Of a stretch of 64,000 bases of DNA, positions 1 through 8,030 are shown piece after piece (within the stretch, counting starts at the first letter, position 1; each line of letters begins with the position of its first letter). Source of the DNA: GAS188 sp963794475 (GTDB lineage: Bacteria; Pseudomonadota; Alphaproteobacteria; Rhizobiales; Beijerinckiaceae); assembly GCA_963794475.1 (NCBI GenBank), contig CAWCDW010000009.1, forward strand, positions 62,001 to 126,000. The letters run 5' to 3'. Under the pieces are notes generated by a model. The model saw only the letters and a program-made list of their open reading frames with translations. It was not told the DNA's origin and did not search any database. A program made the position numbers and the translations under genes.

Positions 1-104
1 CAGTTTTTTCCGGATAGCCTCCTTGTTCTCAATGCCCTTCGCGCCTCTGGCGGCCGAGAAGGATCCAGGCGGCGATATCCAACACTGTCGCGCAAAGGTG
101 AGGG

Positions 105-195
105 TGGCGGAGGGAGCGGGATTTCGAACCCGCGATACGGTTTCCCGTATACACACTTTCCAGGCGTGCGCCTTCAACCACTCGGCCACCCCTCC
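105..195 (-). tRNA. tRNA-Ser (anticodon GGA)
   Basis: On the minus strand the sequence folds as a long-variable-arm tRNA. The acceptor arm starts GGAGGGG at position 195 and pairs with TCCCTCC before discriminator G and an encoded CCA at 107-105. The anticodon loop CTGGAAA (163-157) has anticodon GGA, and the T-arm contains GGTTCGAATCC. The roughly 91-nt length and extended variable arm are typical of serine tRNA. Confidence 0.95.
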
Positions 196-537
196 GCAGG
201 GGGGATCGTCATATAGCCTTCGCGCGCCCGCGCGCAACAGCCCTGTCACAAGCGTGCGTGAAAGGGACGGCACGCAAAGGTCCGGCGCGCAATAACCCGG
301 CATTCAATAGGCTTGGACGCCAAGGTCCGGCACTCGAGCGCTTGGCACGCCATGAGCCAGAGCTCGCCCGGTCACGGGCCAATATCGGGCGCGACGATGG
401 GCGAGGCCACTCCCGGCGTACCATCGAAAACCTGTCCCTTCCCGACAAGGCTGCGCGTTTCAACTGCCCCGCGCTTGCGCGCAGGCGCCGATCCAGGCGA
501 TATCGCGCGGGCGAATTCTTGAGAATGGGGCAGCGCG
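196..537. other. intergenic region with no recognisable gene
   Basis: This 342-base stretch lies between the tRNA 5' end (the tRNA is read leftward) and the first chromate transporter gene. It should hold the tRNA promoter and the promoter of the transporter pair. I see no convincing coding region. The frames that stay open through it have arginine-rich, shadow-like translations. A short sequence near 490-505 resembles one at 62-79 (GATCCAGGC followed by GATATC), which I regard as chance. Confidence 0.5.
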
Positions 538-1104
538 ATGTCGAGCCTTGTTTCCAAGCGCGAAGGCGTGCGCTCGCCCATTGGCCTTGCCGAGCTCGCG
601 AGCGCCTTCCTCAAGATGGGGCTTTACGGCTTCGGCGGCGTCCTTCCCTTCGCGCGCCGCGTGCTTGTCGAGGAGCGCGGCTATTTGAGCGAGCGCGAAT
701 TCGCGGAGATCCTCGGCCTTTGCCAGGCGCTTCCCGGCCCGAACATCGTCAATGCCTCGATCGTCATCGGCGAGCGCTTTCGCGGCCTAGCCGGGTCGGT
801 GACCTGCATCTTGTCGCTGATGACGGCTCCGCTCGTCATCCTCGTCATCCTCGCCGAGCTTTATGCGCATTGGGCGGGCGTCCATCTCGTCGATGCGGCG
901 ATCGGCGGCATGGCGCTCGCCGCGGCGAGCCTCATCGGCGGCAACGGCTTGAAGATGCTGCGCCGGCTCAAGCTTCCCCTACGCGAGCTTTCGGTCGCTG
1001 GGGCGACCTTCGTGGCCGTCGGCCTCATGCATTTTCCCTTGATTCCCATTGTCCTGACGATGGCGCTCGTGAGCTTCGCGCTTCAGGAAAGGCCTTCAAG
1101 ATGA
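538..1104 (+). CDS. Chromate transporter, N-terminal-type half (short-chain CHR protein)
   Basis: This 188-residue membrane protein carries one CHR domain. The GFGGVLPFARR stretch near residue 32 and the ALPGPNIVNASI stretch near residue 60 are the family signatures, followed by several hydrophobic helices. Short CHR proteins carry one domain each and are made as pairs that together replace the two-domain ChrA exporter of chromate or sulfate-like oxyanions. The stop overlaps the start of the second half by ATGA (1101-1104), so the two subunits are probably translationally coupled. The start is the ATG at 538. True substrate and direction cannot be read from sequence, since many chromosomal CHR pairs have no shown link to chromate resistance. 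Confidence 0.88.
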   Translation: MSSLVSKREGVRSPIGLAELASAFLKMGLYGFGGVLPFARRVLVEERGYLSEREFAEILGLCQALPGPNIVNASIVIGERFRGLAGSVTCILSLMTAPLVILVILAELYAHWAGVHLVDAAIGGMALAAASLIGGNGLKMLRRLKLPLRELSVAGATFVAVGLMHFPLIPIVLTMALVSFALQERPSR

Positions 1105-1625
1105 GCGCGCCGACGCCGCTCGCCATCGCCAAGCTCTTCGCGCTCCTCTCCGTCGTCGCGGTCGGCGGCGCGAATGGCGTGCTCTCCGAGGCGCATCAGC
1201 AAATCGTCGAGACCGAGGCCTGGATGTCGGACAAGGATTTCGCCACCGTCTACGCCATCGCCCAGGCGGCGCCCGGCCCCAACGTGCTTTATGCGAGCCT
1301 CATGGGCTGGCGTCTCGCAGGGTTTGCCGGCCTCCTTGCCGCGACGCTCGGCATGAACATGCCGAGCTCGGTGATCGCCTTCGCGGTGGCGCGGCTTAAG
1401 CGGCGCTACGGCGAGATCGGGCCCGTGCGGCGAGCTTCCAAGGCTCTCGTCCCGGTGGCCATCGGGCTGATCCTCTCGGCGGGGCTCACCGCCGGACGGG
1501 TCGCAGGGCACGGCCCGCGCGACGTCGCGCTCATGCTCGCCGGAGCGGCGGTCTACACTTTCTTCGATTTCAACCCGCTCTGGCTTCTTTCTTCCGGCGC
1601 CGTGCTGGGCATGGCGCTCGGCTGA
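1101..1625 (+). CDS. Chromate transporter, C-terminal-type half (short-chain CHR protein)
   Basis: This 174-residue protein is the partner of the preceding CHR protein. It has the matching signatures VGGANGVLSEAH near residue 20 and AAPGPNVLYASL near residue 55, and hydrophobic helices to the C-terminus. It starts with the ATG inside the upstream stop (ATGA overlap), which fixes the start. The pair would form an antiparallel heterodimer in the inner membrane, as known for short-chain CHR proteins. It ends nine bases before the convergent hydroxyacid reductase gene, so little room is left for a terminator. Confidence 0.88.
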   Translation: MSAPTPLAIAKLFALLSVVAVGGANGVLSEAHQQIVETEAWMSDKDFATVYAIAQAAPGPNVLYASLMGWRLAGFAGLLAATLGMNMPSSVIAFAVARLKRRYGEIGPVRRASKALVPVAIGLILSAGLTAGRVAGHGPRDVALMLAGAAVYTFFDFNPLWLLSSGAVLGMALG

Positions 1626-1634
1626 GCGGAAGCC

Positions 1635-2588
1635 TCAATAGCCCTTGTCGCGGCTCACAACATGCTCGAGCGCGCCTCCTGTCTCGAACCGCTCGATCTG
1701 CCGCGCGATCAGGATGCTGATCGCGTCATGATCGCTGATCGCGGCGTTGTGCGGCGAGACATACACCTTGGGATGCGCCCAGAGCGGTGAGGCGGCGGGC
1801 AAGGGCTCCGTCTCGAAAACATCGAGCGATGCGCCCTTGAGCGTGCCGGCGTCGAGCGCCGCGAGGATGTCAGCCTCGACCTGCAGGCCACCGCGTCCGG
1901 CGTTGAGGAGGAAGGGCCCGCCGAGGCGCCCATCCTTCGCGAGCTTGGAGAGAAGATCGGCGTTGATGATGCCATGCGTTTCGGGCGTGTGGGGCATGAG
2001 CACGACGAGGATGTCGGTGCGGGCGAGGAAGGCGTCGCGCTCCTGCGCGCCGGCGAAGGAGCGGATGCCGGGAAAGCTTTTGCGCGTCGCGCTCCAGCCT
2101 GCGACGTCGAAGCCGAGGGTTTGCAGCTTTCGCGCCGCGTCGGCGCCGAGCTCGCCCATGCCCATGACGCCGATGCGCACGTCCTTGGCGGCGGGCTGGT
2201 CGGGATCCTCCTCCCACCGCTTCTCGCGCTGCTGCCGGTCATAGAGCCGCTGCTGGCGATGATGCAGGAGCACATGCAGGACCACCCATTCGGTCATTCG
2301 CTGGGTAAGGTCGGGGTCGACGACGCGCGCCACGGGGACCGAGGGCAGGTTGGGGTCGACGAAGACATGATCGACGCCGGCGCCGAGCGAGAAGATCGCC
2401 TTGAGATTGGGGAGGTCCGACAAGGAGCCCTTGGGGTGCCACCAGGTCGCCGCATAGGCGATCGAGCCCTTGTCGAAGCTCTCGCCGAGCACATGCACGG
2501 CGCGGCCCGGCAACGCGGCGGCGAGCCGCTTGCGCCAGCCTTCCGGCCGCATTGTGGGGGCGGCGACGAGGATGGCATTTTGTTTCAT
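1635..2588 (-). CDS. D-2-hydroxyacid dehydrogenase, glyoxylate/hydroxypyruvate reductase A type
   Basis: The 317-residue protein belongs to the NAD(P)-dependent D-2-hydroxyacid dehydrogenases. The nucleotide-binding glycine motif GVMGMGELG lies near residue 135. The catalytic set is visible: Arg in LLNAGRGG near 225, Glu in FETEPLP near 255 and His in SPHNAA near 275. The overall pattern is closest to GhrA, which reduces glyoxylate and hydroxypyruvate. The ATG at 2588 overlaps the stop of deoA (2585-2588), so the two are probably co-transcribed with deoA first. Removal of glyoxylate or hydroxypyruvate would fit a one-carbon or photorespiratory-like metabolism, but the true substrate is uncertain. 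Confidence 0.85.
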   Translation of the reverse strand: MKQNAILVAAPTMRPEGWRKRLAAALPGRAVHVLGESFDKGSIAYAATWWHPKGSLSDLPNLKAIFSLGAGVDHVFVDPNLPSVPVARVVDPDLTQRMTEWVVLHVLLHHRQQRLYDRQQREKRWEEDPDQPAAKDVRIGVMGMGELGADAARKLQTLGFDVAGWSATRKSFPGIRSFAGAQERDAFLARTDILVVLMPHTPETHGIINADLLSKLAKDGRLGGPFLLNAGRGGLQVEADILAALDAGTLKGASLDVFETEPLPAASPLWAHPKVYVSPHNAAISDHDAISILIARQIERFETGGALEHVVSRDKGY

Positions 2589-3919
2589 GAGGGTCGCTCC
2601 AAACGTGTGGTGACGAGGCCGTGACGGCGGTTCGGCGCCTTTTCGCCGATCGCATAGGCGGCGCGCAACCTCGCGGCCGCGGCCTCGGCGCGGGCGGCGT
2701 CGCGCGCATGCACGACGGCGAGCGGCGTGCCGGGCTCGATCCTCGTGCCGATGCCGGCAAGCCGCGTCAGGCCGACGGCGGGGTCGATCGCGTCTTGCGG
2801 GCGCGTGCGCCCGCCGCCGAGGGCGACCACCGCGAGGCCGAGCGCGCGCGTGTCGATCGCGGTGACCACGCCCTCGCGTTCCGCGAGGACCTCGTGCGTC
2901 ACCGGCGCCGTGTCGAGATGGAGATGCGGCCGCTCGATGAGGTTTGCGGGCCCGCCGAGCTCGACGACCATGCGGCCGAAGCGCTCGGCCGCGGCGCCGC
3001 TCGCCAGCGTATCGCCGATCTTGCGCTTGCCCTCGTCGAGATCGGCCGCGATGCCGCCGAGGACCAGCATCTCGGAGCCGAGCGCGAGCACGACCTCGTG
3101 CACGCGGTCCTGGCGCCTGTGGCCCGCGAGATGCGCGATGGCGTGATGGGTCTCGAGGGCATTGCCGGCGGCATCCGCGAGCGGCTCGTGCATGTCGGTG
3201 AGCAGCGCCATTGTCGGCAGCCCCGCGCCGTTCGCCACATGGACGAGGCTTTCGGCAAGCTCTTGTGCCGCCTCGAGGCTCGTCACGAAGGCGCCGGCGC
3301 CCCATTTCACGTCGAGCACCAGGCCGCCGAGGCCCGCGGCGAGCTTCTTAGCGAGGATCGAGGCGGTGATGAGATCGATCGATTCGACCGTCGCAGTGAC
3401 GTCGCGAATCGCATAGAGGCGCTTGTCGGCCGGCGCGAGCTTGCCCGTCTGGCCGATGATGGCGCAGCCCGCCTTGCGCACGGCGCGGCGAAAAGCCTCG
3501 ATCCCGGGCTGCGCCCGATAGCCCTTGATGGCCTCGAGCTTGTCGAGCGTGCCGCCCGTATGGCCAAGGCCGCGCCCCGAGATCATCGGCACGAAGCCGC
3601 CAGCGGCGGCAACGGCGGGCGCGAGGATCAGGCTCACATTGTCGCCGACGCCGCCCGTCGAATGCTTGTCGAGAACCGGGCCCGGAAGGTCCCAGCGCAG
3701 CACCTCGCCCGAAGCCGTCATGGCACGCGTGAGGGCGACGCGCTCGTCGAGGGTGAGGCCCTTGAGATAAACCGCCATGGCAAAGGCCGCGGCCTGGCCT
3801 TCGCTCACCTTTCCGCTCGTGAGGCCTTCGATGAAGCGCGCGATGTCCTGCGGCGAAAGGCGCAAGCCGTCGCGCTTCGCCCGGATGATCTCTTGCGGCA
3901 GGAAGGAAGCCTTGCTCAT
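2585..3919 (-). CDS. deoA: Thymidine phosphorylase
   Basis: The enzyme cleaves thymidine with phosphate to thymine and deoxyribose 1-phosphate in nucleoside salvage. The 444-residue length is normal. The signature KHSTGGVGDNVSL (about residue 84) and the glycine-rich GRGLGHTGGTLDKLEA (about 115) form the phosphate and nucleoside site. I chose the ATG at 3919, which gives MSKASFLPQEIIRAKRDG, because GAAAGG-like Shine-Dalgarno sequence precedes it and the family begins here; an upstream in-frame ATG at 3961 adds 14 residues of no family character. The stop overlaps the start of the reductase gene, suggesting a two-gene operon. Confidence 0.95.
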   Translation of the reverse strand: MSKASFLPQEIIRAKRDGLRLSPQDIARFIEGLTSGKVSEGQAAAFAMAVYLKGLTLDERVALTRAMTASGEVLRWDLPGPVLDKHSTGGVGDNVSLILAPAVAAAGGFVPMISGRGLGHTGGTLDKLEAIKGYRAQPGIEAFRRAVRKAGCAIIGQTGKLAPADKRLYAIRDVTATVESIDLITASILAKKLAAGLGGLVLDVKWGAGAFVTSLEAAQELAESLVHVANGAGLPTMALLTDMHEPLADAAGNALETHHAIAHLAGHRRQDRVHEVVLALGSEMLVLGGIAADLDEGKRKIGDTLASGAAAERFGRMVVELGGPANLIERPHLHLDTAPVTHEVLAEREGVVTAIDTRALGLAVVALGGGRTRPQDAIDPAVGLTRLAGIGTRIEPGTPLAVVHARDAARAEAAAARLRAAYAIGEKAPNRRHGLVTTRLERPS

Positions 3920-3938
3920 CGCCGCCTTTCGCTCCGCC

Positions 3939-4706
3939 TCAGCGATGCAGGTTGAGGCCATGCTCCATCAGCGCCGCCCAGGTGCTCTCGGCGTTCTCGG
4001 CGAAGCGAAAGAGCGAGAGTTCAGGAAGCGTCACCATGCCGTTATCGACGAGCGCGTCGAAAGACACCACCTGGCGCCAATAGGCTTCGTCGACGAGGAC
4101 GATCGGAAGCTCAGGTTCCTTGCCGGTCTGGCGAAGCGTCAAAAGCTCGAAGAGCTCGTCGAAGGTGCCGAAGCCGCCGGGAAACACGACGAGCGCATTC
4201 GCCCGCATGGCGAAATGCATCTTGCGCATCGCGAAATAATGGAAGCGAAAGGTGAGATCGGGCGTGGAGAAGGCGTTCGGCTCCTCCTCTTCCGGCAAGG
4301 TGATGTTGAAGCCGATGCTCGGCGCGCCGGCTTCGCTCGCCCCGCGATTGGCCGCCTCCATGATGCCGGGGCCGCCGCCCGTGGCGATGACATTCTGGCG
4401 CACCGCGCCATGCGGCTTGAGCGCGCCGCCGCGTTCCGACGCGATACGACCGAAGCGCCGCGCTTCTCCATACCAGAAGGCTTGCCGGCCCGGGCCATCC
4501 TCGCGCACCCGGGCGCTGCCGAAGACCACGAGGGTCGAGCGCACCGAATAGGCGCGCAAAGCCTCCTCGGCCTTGGCATATTCGAGGAGGAAACGCGTGC
4601 CTCGCATGGAATCGCCCAGGAGGAAATCCTGGTCGAGCGCTGGAATGCGATAAGAAGGGGAAGCGAGCTGAGCCTCGTTTCCCGCAAGGGCGGGGGTCGC
4701 TGTCAT
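3939..4706 (-). CDS. LOG-family protein (TIGR00730 Rossmann fold)
   Basis: This 255-residue cytosolic protein has the two LOG hallmarks: a glycine-rich nucleotide site GGGPGIMEAANRG near residue 105 and PGGFGTFDELFE near residue 180. LOG proteins hydrolyse the N-glycosidic bond of nucleoside 5'-monophosphates, including cytokinin ribotides. Bacterial members often act on AMP, so cytokinin production cannot be assumed. I start at the ATG at 4706 (MTATPALAG); longer frames upstream are arginine-rich and unlikely. It lies 19 bases upstream of the deoA start and on the same strand, so a shared nucleotide salvage transcript is plausible. Confidence 0.85.
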   Translation of the reverse strand: MTATPALAGNEAQLASPSYRIPALDQDFLLGDSMRGTRFLLEYAKAEEALRAYSVRSTLVVFGSARVREDGPGRQAFWYGEARRFGRIASERGGALKPHGAVRQNVIATGGGPGIMEAANRGASEAGAPSIGFNITLPEEEEPNAFSTPDLTFRFHYFAMRKMHFAMRANALVVFPGGFGTFDELFELLTLRQTGKEPELPIVLVDEAYWRQVVSFDALVDNGMVTLPELSLFRFAENAESTWAALMEHGLNLHR

Positions 4707-4819
4707 AGGCGGATAACTGACCGGTGGCGGGGCGCTTGGCAAGTCCGTCCGTCGAGGCCTATGTGAGCGCCTCCCCGCCTTCGCCTCGTCGCAAACCGCA
4801 GGAGTGATCGCTTCTCCCA

Positions 4820-5305
4820 ATGCCCAACGCGCTTCATGACCGGATGAACAAGCCTTCGATATCCGCGCTTTCCGATGGCGGAGCGATGGGAGCGGCCGCG
4901 GAGCTGCTCCACAGCTTCTTTCATGAGAGCGGCTTTCCCGGCGATCGCGCAAGCATTTCGGCGAATTTGAAACGCATGCTGGCCGACCCGAACCATTGGG
5001 CGGCCGCCGCCTATGAATCAGGGCGGATGATCGGCGTCGTGACGGTCACGACGATGCTTTATGTGGAATGGGGCCGGCTCGGCGAAGTCGGCGATCTCTA
5101 CGTGGTGCCCGAGGCGCGAAAGCGCGGCGTCGCCCGCGAGCTCGTTCGCTCGGCGCTCGATTGGTGCGCCGACCACGGATGTTCGGCGGTTTCTGTCGTG
5201 GTGACCGAAAAGGGCGAGAAGGAGGATGGGCTCGGCCTGTTCTACGATCGGCTCGGCTTTGCCTCGACCGGACGCCGCATCTATTCGCGCGTCCTGAAGA
5301 AGTGA
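4820..5305 (+). CDS. GNAT family N-acetyltransferase
   Basis: The 161-residue protein carries the GNAT fold. Motif A is visible as DLYVVPEARKRGVARELV around residues 93-110, where the R-x-x-G-x-A loop binds the acetyl-CoA pyrophosphate, and FYDRLGF near 145 is the usual C-terminal motif B. The acceptor substrate is unknown. The stop overlaps the GTG start of cobP (5302-5305), so it may be transcribed with the cobalamin genes, although nothing in the sequence connects its activity to them. It is divergent from the LOG gene across 113 bases. Confidence 0.8.
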   Translation: MPNALHDRMNKPSISALSDGGAMGAAAELLHSFFHESGFPGDRASISANLKRMLADPNHWAAAAYESGRMIGVVTVTTMLYVEWGRLGEVGDLYVVPEARKRGVARELVRSALDWCADHGCSAVSVVVTEKGEKEDGLGLFYDRLGFASTGRRIYSRVLKK

Positions 5306-5820
5306 CGGCGTTGGCGCCTCTCACCCTCGTCCTCGGAGGCGCGCGCTCCGGCAAGAGCCGGCACGCCGAGGCGCTGGTCACGTCTCGGCCACCGCCTTGG
5401 CGCTACGTGGCGACGGCGCAGGCGCTCGATGCGGAGATGGCCGAGCGCATCGCCTTGCACCGTGAGCGGCGCGACAAAGGCTGGGAGACGCATGAGGCGC
5501 CGCTCGCGCTTGCCGAATGCATCGCGCGGCTCGGCGTGCAACCGGCGCCCATCCTCGTCGATTGCCTCACGCTCTGGCTCACCAACCTGATGCTCGGCGA
5601 GCATGATTTGGCGGCGGCGGCGGCCGGCCTCGAAGCCGCGCTTGAAGGGGCGGTCGCGCCCATCGTTCTCGTCGCCAACGAGGTCGGGCTTGGCATCGTG
5701 CCGGAGAACGCGCTCGCGCGACGCTTCCGCGACGAGGCAGGGCGGCTCAACCAGCGCCTCGCGGCGCGCGCGACCCAAGTGATTTTCATGGTGGCGGGGC
5801 TGCCGGTGAGGGTAAAGTGA
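5302..5820 (+). CDS. cobP: Adenosylcobinamide kinase / adenosylcobinamide-phosphate guanylyltransferase
   Basis: The bifunctional enzyme (CobP/CobU) phosphorylates adenosylcobinamide and transfers GMP to it, in the nucleotide-loop assembly of cobalamin. The 172-residue protein begins with the P-loop GGARSGKSRHAE. A histidine in ALHRERRDKGWETHE near residue 49 matches the one that carries the GMP intermediate, and NEVGLGIVPE near 130 is a family motif. The start is the GTG at 5302, overlapping the upstream stop by GTGA. It is followed after 36 bases by cobO. Confidence 0.93.
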   Translation: MTALAPLTLVLGGARSGKSRHAEALVTSRPPPWRYVATAQALDAEMAERIALHRERRDKGWETHEAPLALAECIARLGVQPAPILVDCLTLWLTNLMLGEHDLAAAAAGLEAALEGAVAPIVLVANEVGLGIVPENALARRFRDEAGRLNQRLAARATQVIFMVAGLPVRVK

Positions 5821-5856
5821 AGCCAGCCGAGGCGCGGGAACAGGGGAAAGATCGGC

Positions 5857-6474
5857 ATGCCCGAGATGAGCAAGGACGATGCGGCCCGCCACAAGGCGAA
5901 GATGGAAAAGCGCAAGGCCGCCCAAGACGCCGAGGTTGCCTCGAAGACGGTGACCGAAAAGGGCCTCCTGATCGTTCACACGGGCGCCGGCAAGGGCAAG
6001 TCGACCGCGGCTTTCGGCCTCGCGCTTCGTGCGCTCGGGCGCGGTTGGCGCGTGGGCGTGGTGCAGTTCATCAAGGGCGCCTGGGAAACCGGCGAGCGAA
6101 AGGCGCTCGAAAGCTTCGGCGACCGCGTCACCTGGTGCACAATGGGGGAGGGCTTTACCTGGGAAACGCAAGACAAGGCGCGCGACATCGCGGCCGCCGA
6201 GCGCGCCTGGGCGGTGGCCCGCGACATGATGAACGACAAGCAATTTCGCCTCATCCTGCTCGATGAACTGAACATCGCCTTGCGTTACGGCTATCTGCCG
6301 CTCGACGAGGTGGTCGCGGCGCTCGCGGCGCGCCGCCCCGGCTTGCACATCGTGGTGACCGGGCGCAACGCCAAGCCGGAGCTGATCGAGGCCGCCGATC
6401 TCGTGACCGAGATGAGCCTCGTGAAGCATCATTTCGCCGCCGGCGTGAAAGCGCAGGAGGGGATTGAGTTTTAG
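5857..6474 (+). CDS. cobO: Cob(I)yrinic acid a,c-diamide adenosyltransferase
   Basis: The enzyme adds the adenosyl group from ATP to the cobalt of cob(I)yrinic acid a,c-diamide. The 205-residue protein has a lysine-rich N-terminal segment, then the P-loop HTGAGKGKSTAAFG near residue 35, and LILLDELN near 130 as Walker B. This is the CobO/CobA (BtuR) family rather than PduO. The TAG stop at 6472-6474 is the first base triplet of a dispersed GCGAGTAG repeat. It lies in the same direction as cobP and cobQ, so the three probably form one transcription unit. Confidence 0.94.
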   Translation: MPEMSKDDAARHKAKMEKRKAAQDAEVASKTVTEKGLLIVHTGAGKGKSTAAFGLALRALGRGWRVGVVQFIKGAWETGERKALESFGDRVTWCTMGEGFTWETQDKARDIAAAERAWAVARDMMNDKQFRLILLDELNIALRYGYLPLDEVVAALAARRPGLHIVVTGRNAKPELIEAADLVTEMSLVKHHFAAGVKAQEGIEF

Positions 6475-6535
6475 CGAGTAGCGAGTAGCGAGTGGATTTT
6501 CACCGCTCTTTACTATTCGCTATTCTCTGCTCGCC
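6473..6535. repeat. Dispersed inverted repeat element, copy A
   Basis: The left arm is AGCGAGTAGCGAGTAGCGAG and the right arm, read on the plus strand, is TACTATTCGCTATTC followed by TGCTCGCC, approximately its inverse complement. The element fills the cobO-cobQ gap. It is one of at least six related copies in the window and could fold as an imperfect hairpin in RNA. Confidence 0.75.
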
Positions 6536-6569
6536 GAGGATCCATGACCCCGTACAACGGTAGCCCTTG

Positions 6570-8030
6570 ATGCCTGCGAAGGCCTTGATGATCCAAGGCA
6601 CCGGGTCGGATGTCGGCAAATCGCTGATCGTCGCAGGCCTCGCGCGCGCCTTCACGCGGCGTGGGCTCTCGGTTCTGCCGTTCAAGCCGCAAAACATGTC
6701 GAACAACGCAGCCGTCACGGAAGATGGGGGCGAGATCGGGCGCGCCCAGGCCTTGCAGGCGCGAGCTTGCGGCGTTTCGCCTTGCGTCGACATGAACCCC
6801 GTGCTCCTGAAGCCGCAAAGCGAGACGGGCGCGCAGGTCGTGGTGCAAGGCCGCATCCTGACGAATGCCAAGGCGCGCGAATATCAAGCCTTGAAGCCGC
6901 GTCTGCTCGCGGCCGTGCTCGAGAGCTTCGACCGACTGAAGGCGAAGTCCGATCTCGTCCTCGTCGAAGGAGCGGGCAGCGCCTCGGAGATCAATCTGCG
7001 TGAGGGCGACATCGCCAATATGGGCTTCGCGCAAGCCGCCGATGTGCCGGTGGCGCTCGTCGGCGACATCGATCGCGGCGGCGTGATCGCGCAGATCGTC
7101 GGCACCAGGGCCGTGATCGACGCGGCCGATGCGGCAAAAATCGTGGGCTTCATCGTCAATCGTTTCCGGGGGGATCCCTCGCTTTTCGCCGAAGGGATGC
7201 GTGCCATCGAGCGGCACACGGGTTGGCCCGCGCTCGGGCTCGTGCCGCATTTCGCGAAGGCGCGCCGGCTTCCGGCCGAGGACGCCTTGGCACTCGAGCA
7301 TCGCGAGGCGCGGGGCAACGGCGCCATCATCATCGCGGTTCCCGTGTTGCCGCGAATCTCGAATTTTGACGACCTCGATCCGCTGAAGCTCGAGCCCGCG
7401 CTCGCGCTTCTCCTGGTGCGGCAGGGCGAGGCGCTCCCCGGTAACGCCGACCTCGTTCTTCTCCCCGGCTCGAAGGCGACGATCGCCGATCTTCAGGCGT
7501 TGCGCGCCGAAGGCTGGGACGTGGACATCGCCGCCCATCTTCGCCGCGGCGGGCAGGTGCTCGGCCTTTGTGGGGGGTATCAGATGCTGGGCCGCGTCAT
7601 CCGCGATCCGGACGGCATCGAAGGGCCGCCCGGGGAAACCGAAGGCCTCGGCCTTCTCGATGTCGAAACCGTGCTCACGCCGAAGAAGTTCTTGCGCGCT
7701 GTCGAAGGCGAAAGCCTTGCCGGCAGCGCCCCCTTCACGGGCTATGAGATGCATGTCGGCGCCACCGAGGGGCCCGACACCGCGCGGCCCGTGCTGCGCT
7801 TTGATGATGGCCGCGCCGACGGGGCGACCTCGACGGACGGCCGGGTCAAGGGGGTGTACGTGCACGGGCTCTTTTCAGATCCGCGCCAGCGCGCGGCGCT
7901 GCTCGCCGGCTTCGGGGCGTCGAGCTCGGGCGTTTCCTATGAGGACGATGTCGAAAAGACGCTCGATGAGCTCGCCGCGCATTTGGGCGCGCATCTCGAC
8001 CTCGATCGTCTCCTCAGGCTCGCGCGATGA
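6570..8030 (+). CDS. cobQ: Cobyric acid synthase (glutamine-hydrolysing)
   Basis: CobQ amidates four carboxylates of adenosyl-cobyrinic acid a,c-diamide with glutamine and ATP. The 486-residue protein has an N-terminal dethiobiotin-synthetase-like ATPase domain starting QGTGSDVGKS (residues 9-18) and a C-terminal class I glutamine amidotransferase domain with the nucleophile Cys in LGLCGGYQMLG near residue 332 and the His in GVYVHGLF near 430. The ATG at 6570 is used; a TTG one codon earlier is less likely. Its last 17 bases overlap the convergent end of cobD. Confidence 0.95.
   Translation: MPAKALMIQGTGSDVGKSLIVAGLARAFTRRGLSVLPFKPQNMSNNAAVTEDGGEIGRAQALQARACGVSPCVDMNPVLLKPQSETGAQVVVQGRILTNAKAREYQALKPRLLAAVLESFDRLKAKSDLVLVEGAGSASEINLREGDIANMGFAQAADVPVALVGDIDRGGVIAQIVGTRAVIDAADAAKIVGFIVNRFRGDPSLFAEGMRAIERHTGWPALGLVPHFAKARRLPAEDALALEHREARGNGAIIIAVPVLPRISNFDDLDPLKLEPALALLLVRQGEALPGNADLVLLPGSKATIADLQALRAEGWDVDIAAHLRRGGQVLGLCGGYQMLGRVIRDPDGIEGPPGETEGLGLLDVETVLTPKKFLRAVEGESLAGSAPFTGYEMHVGATEGPDTARPVLRFDDGRADGATSTDGRVKGVYVHGLFSDPRQRAALLAGFGASSSGVSYEDDVEKTLDELAAHLGAHLDLDRLLRLAR

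Noticed and set aside
62..505. GATCCAGGC(GGC)GATATC near 62-79 and 490-505, flanking the tRNA gene like att sites
   Set aside because: The copies are imperfect, contain common restriction-like words, and no integrase or island genes lie between them.
258..1625. 455-codon open frame running through both chromate transporter genes
   Set aside because: Only its last third (from 1101) is the real second CHR gene. The rest overlaps the better-supported first gene in another frame.
4707..4819. Possible cobalamin riboswitch before the cob genes
   Set aside because: I found no GCCACTG-type box or the expected long folded leader in this 113-base gap or in other cob gene gaps.
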